In this document: positions 9,475 to 17,449 of the stretch, in pieces | Layout of the letters: each line of letters begins with the position of its first letter | How positions within the stretch are numbered: position 1 is the first letter of the stretch | Assembly: GCA_028824295.1 (NCBI GenBank) | Contig: JAPPED010000028.1 | Span: forward strand, 1 to 64,000 | DNA from: Rhodospirillales bacterium | Lineage (GTDB): Bacteria > Pseudomonadota > Alphaproteobacteria > TMED109 | DNA: 64,000 bases | Direction: 5' to 3' | Notes under the pieces: generated by a model | Databases searched by the model: none | What the model was told of the DNA's origin: nothing | Seen by the model: only the letters and a program-made list of their open reading frames with translations | Program-made: the position numbers and the translations under genes

Positions 9475-9565
9475 TGGGTCTTGCTGGCCTCCCGAGCTGC
9501 GCTCAGATGCAGGCGCTGAATGCCAGTGAGAGACGGAGTGGCTGTCCGACCATTCCAAACCTGCC

Positions 9566-12500
9566 TCAGGATTCCCTTTCCGGCTCGAGCAATACCGGCC
9601 CTTCGACGTAGAACAACAGCCCGCGAATGTTCCGTCCGGGGTAGGTGTTGGCCAGGAGTGCCACGTAATCGGCGATTTGCTCGCGATAGCCAACCGGCGC
9701 ATCTTGCCAGGATTCTGGCGGTGCTCCGGTCTTGAAATCAATGACGATCACGTCGTCGTCGGTCACGACGAGCCGGTCGATCTGCCCTTCGACCAGGCGG
9801 CCCTCGAGTTCGCCGGCGATGCGAACTTCGGCCCGGCTGTCCGCCGAGAACATGAATGCAAACTCGGGTCGTTCGAGCACGCCCAGCACGACCGAGCAGA
9901 GGTCTGCACGCATGCTGTCGGGAAGTTCGGGGGCCAGCTTCTGCGCAAGGGCTGCCGCGCGCCCGCGCCGCTCCGCGCCACCGAGACCGGCTAGATGCTC
10001 GAGCAGCTGGTGCGCCAGCGTTCCACGCGCAAGGGCCATGGCCTTGCTGTCGTCGTCAACCTCGGGAGCTGCGCGGCGCGCCAGTCGCGGTGCGCGCTCG
10101 AACGGGGCGAGGGTTTCGAGCCATGTCGGGAGATCGGGTCGCTCGGCGGAAGGGGACGGGACTGGTTTCGTTTCCCCGCCCGAGCCCGTCACGTTCTCCT
10201 CGAAGACATAGGCCGGGGTCGCCTGCTTGTCGACGCTCGGAAACGTAGGGTCGACGGTCACATCGAAATCTGCATGGTCGACCAGCGCGCTCCGCACGAG
10301 GTTCGACCACCAAGTCCCCGGCTCCTTCGGAGGCCGCTTTTGCCACGACGCGATCACGATCCGGTCCTTGGCTCGCGTCATGGCGACGTACAGCAGACGT
10401 TCGTATTCTCGCTGCTCTTCCTCGGCGAATTCACGTTGCAACTCGGTCACGACGTCAGGCCGCTCCCCTTCGGGCAGCTTGAATATGGCGGTGTCGTCGG
10501 GGTCCCAGACGATGGAGGAACGCAGGCGCGGTTTGCCCTCACGCTCGGCAATGAACACGACGGGCGCCTCGAGTCCCTTGGCTGCATGCACGGTCATGAT
10601 CCGGACGCTGCCGCTCGTCAATTCCATGTCGCGCTTGACCTCGAGGCTCTCGCCCTCAATCCAGTTAGTGAAGCGTTCAAGCGAAGGGATCTCACGACGG
10701 CCGAATTCGAGGGCCTGGAACAGGAATTCCTCGATTGCATCTGCTGCATCGGGCCCGAGGCGAGCGAGCAGGGCGGTGCGCGATCCCTGCTCGCCGTCGA
10801 GAGCGAACGAGAACAAGTCGAATGGTGTCTCGCTGGCCGCCTTCGCGGTGAGCACCCGGAGCCGGTCGTAGACCGTGCGGTACGCCGCGTCCTCGTCCAC
10901 ATGTTCGCGGAGGCTGTCCCAGAGGCTTTTCGCATCGCGATTGTGCGCGAGCGCGAAGAGTTGGTCTTCTCCCAAGCCCTGGTCGAGTCCGGCGAGGGGC
11001 CCCTTGAGCACGTTGGCGAGGGCCAGGTCATCGTGCGGATGCAGTAGGAAGCGCGCGAGTTCGATCAGGTCGATCACCGGGGGCTGGTCGATCAGGCGCA
11101 TTCGGTCAACACCCGCGACGGGAATACCGGCTTCGCGGAGGGCGCGGACAACGAAGGGCATCAGGGGCAGCCGCTGACGCACCAGCACCATGATGTCGCC
11201 TGGACCGTACCTGGATCGGGTGCCGTCACTCGGGTAGATCAGCGTCCTGATTCGTTCGGCCATGAGGCGGGCGAGCCGGCGGACGTGGGCATTCGGGCGC
11301 TCATCGCCCTCTTCGGGCTCCACGGGCGGCCACACTTCAATCCGGCCATGCGCATCGGCCCGCCGGGCGGTGTGCGTCGTCTGTTCGCCTTCCCGACGTC
11401 CATCCCGTTGCGTGTTCCAGAATTGGTCGACCGCCTTGAGCAGCGCCGGTGCAGACCGGAACGAAAGATCGAGCTGGACGGACTTCCAGGGCAGTCTCGC
11501 ACCGGAGACCCGCTCCTCGAACTGGCGGCTCTTCCTGACGAAACCGTCGGGGTCGGCCCCCTGGAACCGATAGATCGATTGCTTGGGGTCTCCCACAGCG
11601 AAGATGGTGCGTCGCGCTTCCTGCGTCGCGCTCACGCCGCTGAAAAAGTCCTCGGCGACGGCTGAGATCACCTGCCATTGAGAAGGTGCGGTGTCCTGAG
11701 CTTCGTCGACCAGGATGTGACTCACTCCGCCGTCCAGCTTGTAGAGGATCCAGTCGCTGGCCGACCGCTTGGTGAGCAGGTTGGCTGCGCGGACCAGGAG
11801 GTCGTCGTAGTCGACAGCGACCAGGTTTCGCTTCAGGCGCTCGTACCGTCGCCGTTCCTCTTCCGCCAAACGCGCAATCGCAGAACTAAGGCGGAACGTG
11901 CGGATCGCCTTCAGCGTTTCAATGTCTTCCTGCACCGCGCCGCTTTCGGCTTCCAGAAACCTGACCGTGTCCGGGTTGCCGAGGGATGTCCAGGGAAGGC
12001 GCTGGCGCGGCGTTCCCTTCTGAGTAACGAACACATCGCGCCAGCTGCTCCAGCAGCCGAGTAGGGCGGCGTCATCATTCGGCGCGTCGATCCACGCCTC
12101 GAGGGCATCCACAACTTTGACCAGCGAGGTCTTCTGGTCGGCTTCGCTGACGAGGACGTCGAGTGCCTGCCGCGCCGCACTCCCGGCGGCGCCGGGTTCC
12201 GTCCGGAGCCATGCACGGCGGATGACACCTGTTTCGGTGTCGGTCGGATCGATGTCCAGCCGGGCGGCAATCTGCGCCACGTACGCGTCGATGCCACCGC
12301 TCCGATTCACGATTTCGTGAAAGGGTTTGCGCCGCGAGGAGAAGTCGTTGAGGACCTCACCGATCTGTCTTTCCGCAAGCGTGCGGGCGACAGTCCGAAA
12401 GCCTTCCGCCAGCGCGCCGCCCTGCTGGCCGGCCGCCTGGAGCATGCTGGTGCGGGCTTCCGTGCGAAGCGCGGCTGCATCGATTTCATCGAGAGCCCGG

Positions 12501-12940
12501 AAATGAGGTGCGAGCCCCGCCTCCAGCGGGAAACTCGCCAGCAGGGACTGGCAGAAGGCGTGGATGGTCTGAATCCGGATACCCCCCGGGCACTCGAGCA
12601 CCTGGACGAGCAGTTTGCGGGCGATTTCGGCAGAGGCTTGCTGGTCCCTTGGCGCGTAACCCACCAACTCCTTGATCCTCTGACTGATGGCTGCGTCATC
12701 GTCTGCCGCCCACTTGGTCAGTTCCGCGAACAGCCGGTTTTCCATTTCGGCTGCCGCCGCCCTCGTGAAGGTGATGGCGACGATGTGCTCCGGCGGCACG
12801 CCGTTCAGCAGCAGGCGGAGGAACCGATCGGTCAGGACCTTGGTCTTCCCGGTACCGGCGTTGGCCGACACCCAGGCCGAAATGTCGGGGTTCGAGGCCT
12901 CCCGCTGGCGGCGGCGCGCCTCGACCGAAGTGGCGGTCAC
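9566..12940 (-). CDS. addA: Double-strand break repair helicase-nuclease AddA
   Basis: 1124 residues, typical for alphaproteobacterial AddA. The UvrD-like helicase has Walker A SANAGTGKTKVL (about 25-36), Walker B LVDEAQDTAPSQW and motif VI LYVAMTRAKDR. The C-terminal RecB-type nuclease has VIDFKTG. With AddB it unwinds and resects double-strand ends for RecA loading. The GTG start at 12940 overlaps the addB stop in a GTGA, so the pair is translationally coupled. Next downstream should be trxA by alphaproteobacterial convention; instead the FkbM gene follows. Confidence 0.97.
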   Translation of the reverse strand: MTATSVEARRRQREASNPDISAWVSANAGTGKTKVLTDRFLRLLLNGVPPEHIVAITFTRAAAAEMENRLFAELTKWAADDDAAISQRIKELVGYAPRDQQASAEIARKLLVQVLECPGGIRIQTIHAFCQSLLASFPLEAGLAPHFRALDEIDAAALRTEARTSMLQAAGQQGGALAEGFRTVARTLAERQIGEVLNDFSSRRKPFHEIVNRSGGIDAYVAQIAARLDIDPTDTETGVIRRAWLRTEPGAAGSAARQALDVLVSEADQKTSLVKVVDALEAWIDAPNDDAALLGCWSSWRDVFVTQKGTPRQRLPWTSLGNPDTVRFLEAESGAVQEDIETLKAIRTFRLSSAIARLAEEERRRYERLKRNLVAVDYDDLLVRAANLLTKRSASDWILYKLDGGVSHILVDEAQDTAPSQWQVISAVAEDFFSGVSATQEARRTIFAVGDPKQSIYRFQGADPDGFVRKSRQFEERVSGARLPWKSVQLDLSFRSAPALLKAVDQFWNTQRDGRREGEQTTHTARRADAHGRIEVWPPVEPEEGDERPNAHVRRLARLMAERIRTLIYPSDGTRSRYGPGDIMVLVRQRLPLMPFVVRALREAGIPVAGVDRMRLIDQPPVIDLIELARFLLHPHDDLALANVLKGPLAGLDQGLGEDQLFALAHNRDAKSLWDSLREHVDEDAAYRTVYDRLRVLTAKAASETPFDLFSFALDGEQGSRTALLARLGPDAADAIEEFLFQALEFGRREIPSLERFTNWIEGESLEVKRDMELTSGSVRIMTVHAAKGLEAPVVFIAEREGKPRLRSSIVWDPDDTAIFKLPEGERPDVVTELQREFAEEEQREYERLLYVAMTRAKDRIVIASWQKRPPKEPGTWWSNLVRSALVDHADFDVTVDPTFPSVDKQATPAYVFEENVTGSGGETKPVPSPSAERPDLPTWLETLAPFERAPRLARRAAPEVDDDSKAMALARGTLAHQLLEHLAGLGGAERRGRAAALAQKLAPELPDSMRADLCSVVLGVLERPEFAFMFSADSRAEVRIAGELEGRLVEGQIDRLVVTDDDVIVIDFKTGAPPESWQDAPVGYREQIADYVALLANTYPGRNIRGLLFYVEGPVLLEPERES

Positions 12941-15933
12941 TCGTCGGGATCCCTGAGGCCCGCCAAAGTCCATTCGTGGGTGCGGGCCAGGGCTGCGTAA
13001 TCCGAGTACGGTTCCGGATCGTGCGTGGCGGTATAGGCGGTGTCCGGGTCTTCGAACGCACGGATCAGCGCCTTGAGCCGGCCGAGCGACGCGGCCAATG
13101 CAGCCGATGTCTCGGCCGGCGCGAGCGCCGGTCCGTACTCGCCGCCGTCCCGGCGCCCGGTAAGCTTCCAATAGACCAGCCGACCAACGGTCCCCTCGGC
13201 CGGAAGGTTGGGAAACCCGCCGGCTTCGGCAATCACCCCCGCGAGCGGGAGCTGGGGCTCGGCGCCGCTGGCAACATCCTGCTTTTTCGGGACCAGTCCG
13301 GTCTTGTAGTCGACAATCGTCATCGCGTGGTCGGCGCGGTCCACCTCAATCCGGTCGGCGCGGGCGACGAGCGTGAAGGGGGGATTGCCGAACGTGTACT
13401 CGCCCGAGGTTTCTCCCCAGACGGCATCAACTTTTTTCCTGTGGCGCTGCTCCTGAAGGAGAAACCACTGCACGATGGCATCGAGCCGGTGCGCCCAGGT
13501 GAAACGCTCCCACCATTGCTCGTCCAGGCGGTCCGCGGGCTGGAACCGCGCGAGCACCTCCGCCCCGAGCGCATGGAGCCGCGCCGCCGCGTCATCCGGC
13601 AGGCTCGAGCCGCCGTGCTCCTGCGTGAATCTCTCCAGGACTTCGTGCACTGCATTGCCGAATTCGGCCAGTCCGGGTCGACGGCCGGGCCGGTCGAGCG
13701 CCCGCAACCCGAGCACATGGCGCGCGTAGGTCGCGTAGGGCTCCTTCAGAAAAGTCCGTACCTGCGTCACCGACAGACGGCGCGGTCGAACCGATAGCGG
13801 CGGCGCGAATTGGGGCCGCGGCAGCGGCCTGTAGGGGGGCGGAGCGGTCAGCCGCTGCCAGAGGCCGATCGCCCGCGGAGCAGACGGGGTCCGGTCGGCC
13901 GAACGGAGCACCGTGTTGAGACGCGTGAGCCACCGCGAGCGAATCGTCGGATTGCCACGCGTCTTGCGGGCGAAACATAGGAAGGCTTCCGGAACGCTTG
14001 CCGCGTCGACGAAGTCATGGGCACCCATGCCCGCGCGGTGGGCGTCCGTCAGAAGGCCGAGCGCCGTTTGCATGGTGCGGCTGAGCCAGGGATTGGGCGT
14101 TGCCCGCCGCGGCCAGCTGCCCTCGACAAGCCCGCCGGCGATGATCCGGTCGGCGCTGACGAGGCGCGCTTCCAGGGCGCTCAGGATGCTCAGGCGGGGA
14201 TGGGTGCCGATGCGCGGATAGATGGCAATACCGGAGAGCGCCTCGTCGAACAGGGCGGGATACTCGCCGCCCGGGATCGGACCGAGGGGCTTGGCCGCCG
14301 CTTCGAATTCGCGCACGAACCTTTGAACTCGTTCGCCGGAATGATCCGCGTAAAGCCCGTCAGTCCCACCGTTGGCCGGGGTCGCCAGCCATTCGGTAAA
14401 GGCCCGGTGCGCCGCCACGATGGCGCCGGCGTCAGTGGTGGTGGCCAAGGCCTCCCGCAACGGTGCCATACGTTGCCGGAACTCTCCGAACCAACGTTCA
14501 AGGCCGGCCAGCCGGGGCCGCCGCTCGACCAGCCTTCGCAGTTCCGCCTCGACATCCGGAAATTCATGCCACGCAAAGACTCGGCGGACGACGTGGTGTT
14601 CAAACGCCCTGACGTTCGCAATGAAGGTCTGTCGGCTGTCTCCCCCGGTCGCCCGCGGATGTTTGAGCAGCGCCAGGAGGTCGAGGGGCCGTCCGTTACT
14701 GGCGGCTGCCCTGATCGCGAGGCGAAACAGTGCTGCGGCAGACGTATTGCCCAGCGGTTCGCCGCCCGAGTCGTCGACCTCGACATTCCAGCGCCGGAGC
14801 GTGGTTCGCACCCGGCTGGCGAGCTCCCGGTCGTTGGTGACGAGGGCCGCGGTCTTGCCGGGCGTTTCGAGCGCTTCGCGCATCAGGACCGCGATGGTGC
14901 CGGCCTCTTCGACCGAGTCGCGGGCTTCAATGATCTGCAGGCCGTCGAGTCCGGCGTCGACGTCGATCTGCGGCACCGTCTCCGGCCACTTGTGCGACGT
15001 CTCGGCTGGCCGCATCACTTCAGCCAGCAGCCGGGTCCGGGCGACCGCTTTCGGAGTTGGCTCAGACCCGGGCCAGTTGCGAACCTGTGCGCGATCCGAG
15101 CCAAGCGTCTCCAGCAGCTTTTTCAGGCCAAACTGCGGGTGGGATTCGCTGAGCGTCTCCCACGATTCCGCGTCGACCGTGCGATCAAGGCCAGCGAGGA
15201 CAACTTCGCCGCGGGGCAGCTTGGCCACGGTCGAGATGAGGGCTCGAGCGGCCGGAATCGAACCTGTTGATCCGGCCACGATCACGGGGTTGCGCGGCGG
15301 GGACTGTTCCCACAGGGCAGTCTGGTGCCGCAGCAGCCAGGTGCGTCGGGCCGCGGGATCCATGCATCCAGCTTCGGCCAAGATACGGGGCCAGTGATCG
15401 CGGAGGATCTCAAGAAACTGGAGCGTCTCCTGCCAGTGTTCGGCCAGGTCCTCGTCCACCAGGGTTTCGAGGTCGGCCAACTGCACGTCCTGGTTTTGCA
15501 GCGCGTCCAGCAGGGTACTGAGCTCACTGGCGAGGCGGGCCGCCTCCGCGAGCGCACCACCCGCGCGCTCGCGGCGCATGCTGGCGACCAGCCGGGTCAG
15601 GAGCAGCTTGCGGTGCACGGGTCCGATGGCCGGCCGCAGCTCGGCCATCGACGACCCGGGCACCCCGTCGTCGTCCCAGCCAAGGCTGAGCTCCTCTTCG
15701 CCGACCTCCCCCAGCGGCGTGATCCGGGGAAGCAGGAGCGCCCGAGGATGCGCCGCCAGGGAAAAGGCGCGCGAAAGGGTCCTGGCCGCGCGGTTGGTCG
15801 GTACCAGGATCGTCGTGTCGGCCAGGTCAGTCGACGGATGCGCACGCCGCAGCAGTTCGCTTGCCAAGCGCCGGGCGAACGGCAGCCCGGCGGGAATCGT
15901 CCACACCAGTGGCTGCACCGCCGGCTCTAACAT
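12937..15933 (-). CDS. addB: Double-strand break repair protein AddB
   Basis: 998 residues. The N-terminus VWTIPAGLPFARRLASELL is typical of alphaproteobacterial AddB, which lacks a working Walker A. The C-terminal nuclease core is TIVDYKTGLVPKK with the catalytic Asp and Lys at about 875 and 877, followed by PQLPLAG. The cysteines that hold an iron-sulfur cluster in Firmicutes AddB are not seen around TQVRTFLKEPYATYARHVLGL, as expected for this lineage. Partner of AddA; first gene of the addBA unit. Confidence 0.95.
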   Translation of the reverse strand: MLEPAVQPLVWTIPAGLPFARRLASELLRRAHPSTDLADTTILVPTNRAARTLSRAFSLAAHPRALLLPRITPLGEVGEEELSLGWDDDGVPGSSMAELRPAIGPVHRKLLLTRLVASMRRERAGGALAEAARLASELSTLLDALQNQDVQLADLETLVDEDLAEHWQETLQFLEILRDHWPRILAEAGCMDPAARRTWLLRHQTALWEQSPPRNPVIVAGSTGSIPAARALISTVAKLPRGEVVLAGLDRTVDAESWETLSESHPQFGLKKLLETLGSDRAQVRNWPGSEPTPKAVARTRLLAEVMRPAETSHKWPETVPQIDVDAGLDGLQIIEARDSVEEAGTIAVLMREALETPGKTAALVTNDRELASRVRTTLRRWNVEVDDSGGEPLGNTSAAALFRLAIRAAASNGRPLDLLALLKHPRATGGDSRQTFIANVRAFEHHVVRRVFAWHEFPDVEAELRRLVERRPRLAGLERWFGEFRQRMAPLREALATTTDAGAIVAAHRAFTEWLATPANGGTDGLYADHSGERVQRFVREFEAAAKPLGPIPGGEYPALFDEALSGIAIYPRIGTHPRLSILSALEARLVSADRIIAGGLVEGSWPRRATPNPWLSRTMQTALGLLTDAHRAGMGAHDFVDAASVPEAFLCFARKTRGNPTIRSRWLTRLNTVLRSADRTPSAPRAIGLWQRLTAPPPYRPLPRPQFAPPLSVRPRRLSVTQVRTFLKEPYATYARHVLGLRALDRPGRRPGLAEFGNAVHEVLERFTQEHGGSSLPDDAAARLHALGAEVLARFQPADRLDEQWWERFTWAHRLDAIVQWFLLQEQRHRKKVDAVWGETSGEYTFGNPPFTLVARADRIEVDRADHAMTIVDYKTGLVPKKQDVASGAEPQLPLAGVIAEAGGFPNLPAEGTVGRLVYWKLTGRRDGGEYGPALAPAETSAALAASLGRLKALIRAFEDPDTAYTATHDPEPYSDYAALARTHEWTLAGLRDPDE

Positions 15934-16260
15934 GCTGCGTTAATTGCGATTAGTTCCGCGCATTCGACTTTCCCGGGTGCAATTGACCCCATTGCACTTC
16001 CCGGACTGCCAACGTGGGCCGAGGAATAACACAATGTCCGCCGCTCGTCTCACGCAAGCCCGGGTGGATGTCTCCGGCCCCCGCCACAAACCCTACGCCG
16101 CCCGTGATCCAGCGTTCTGAAGCCGCGGTGTGCACGGGTCGCGGTCCGGGCCGAAGTACCTTGTACGGTGTCAGTCGCCTTCGCCGGGCGGAATCGTCAG
16201 AAAGACCAGGACAGAGGAACAGACCGCAAGCGCAATGGGGGAGGAAGCCGAGGCGGTGGA
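15934..16260. other. Intergenic, 327 bases
   Basis: Between the GST gene and addB, both on the minus strand. No frame here shows a recognisable protein. The part next to addB (15940-16040) is less GC-rich and is the likely addBA promoter region, but I cannot assign -35/-10 boxes with confidence. Confidence 0.5.
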
Positions 16261-17064
16261 CTATTTGGTATCGCGCACGTCGGCGTACACCTCGAACTTC
16301 TCAGCGTCGAAGGCGAACGGCTGAACGATCCCGCCGGCCTCGTTCAGCACCGCGGCCGCTTCCGGCATCGCGATGGCGTTTTCCCAGACCCGCGATAGCG
16401 TCGGAAATTCCCGGGGAAGGTTGATTCCGGCCAGCAGGGCGTTGCGCACCTGGGGTACCAGGAAGCAGTCCGCCAGCGTGATCGCGTCCCCGACCGCGAA
16501 TGTTCCCGCGCACCGCCGCAGAATCGCTTCCAGCGCGCCGAACTCCCGGCGGATGAAATGCAGCCGCAACGGGTGCTCCGTGGGCACCGCCTTCACCATG
16601 CCCCACTCGCCGATCGCCTGAATGATGAAGGGGATGTTCTGGTAGGGCTGGGTGTCCGCGGCGACAATCCACATGATCCGGCGCATCTCGGCGCGGAGCC
16701 ACGGGTCGTCGGGCGCCATCGAGCGGTGTCCGGTCGCGCCGATCGAATCCTCGAGGTAGTCCACGATCGGGCCGGACTGGGTCATCTTGCGCCCGTCGGG
16801 CAGCAGCAGCACCGGGATACGCCCTTCCGGGTTGAAGGCGGTGAGGTCGGTGGTGCCGAGCTTCCTGGTCTCGGGATCGCCCTCGGGCATCGTGAAGACG
16901 GGGATGCCGCGGTGGTCTGTCTCGAAACCCATGTCGACCAGTTCGACGAGAGAAGGCGCAACGCCGCGACATCGCAGGTAGAGCGTCACCCGCATCGAGG
17001 CGCTGCTGGTCGGGTGGCGGAACAGGCGCATTCGGCCGCCCGGCACCGCTGCTTCCGTCGTCAT
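16261..17064 (-). CDS. Glutathione S-transferase family protein, zeta/maleylacetoacetate isomerase-like
   Basis: 267 residues. The N-terminal thioredoxin-fold half has LFRHPTSSASMRVTLYLRCRG, close to the zeta-class motif SSCxxxVR but with Ala where zeta enzymes have the catalytic Cys. The glutathione gamma-glutamyl site is the NPEGRIPVLLL...MTQSGPIVDYLE region (the usual Q/E-S pair is present). The C-terminal helical half has FAVGDAITLADCFLVPQV. It is longer than average for the class owing to an insert after residue 50 (FTMPEGDPETRKLGTTD). No tyrosine-catabolism genes adjoin, so a role in maleylacetoacetate isomerisation is not supported by context. Confidence 0.82.
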   Translation of the reverse strand: MTTEAAVPGGRMRLFRHPTSSASMRVTLYLRCRGVAPSLVELVDMGFETDHRGIPVFTMPEGDPETRKLGTTDLTAFNPEGRIPVLLLPDGRKMTQSGPIVDYLEDSIGATGHRSMAPDDPWLRAEMRRIMWIVAADTQPYQNIPFIIQAIGEWGMVKAVPTEHPLRLHFIRREFGALEAILRRCAGTFAVGDAITLADCFLVPQVRNALLAGINLPREFPTLSRVWENAIAMPEAAAVLNEAGGIVQPFAFDAEKFEVYADVRDTK

Positions 17065-17449
17065 GTCGTGTCCCGTCTCGCCATCATCGCGGGCGCTTCC
17101 GCCTCGCGGCCTATCGTAACTCGTGCGGTGTGCCATGGGCCGAGGCATCTGACGCGCGTTTCGCGCTGGGTTGGACGCCGTCCGGGCGCAACCCCACGGA
17201 TCTCGTCCTCAAGGGCCGGCGGGATCCTGGCGGTCGGTTGCCGTGCCAAGCGGCCACGCATGGTCTTCGCGCTCCCGGGGATGGCCAGCTCGCGCGTTCG
17301 TGCAGAAGAAAATGCGCCTCGGCAACGGTACAGTCGGGTAACTGGGGCGCCGTGAGCAGGCGGGCGGTCCGCCTGCGCGGGCACATGGAGCAGCGCTGCC
17401 GAGCGGTGGGCAGTCGATCCCGAACATGCAACCATAGCCCGTGGACGGT
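17065..17449. other. Divergent intergenic region, 385 bases
   Basis: It separates the GST gene (-) from the RND exporter gene (+) and must hold promoters for both. I see no recognisable protein frame, repeat or clear promoter consensus. Confidence 0.45.

Noticed and set aside
12937-15933. AddB lacking iron-sulfur cysteines as an anomaly
   Set aside because: Alphaproteobacterial AddB proteins normally lack them, so it is not unusual.
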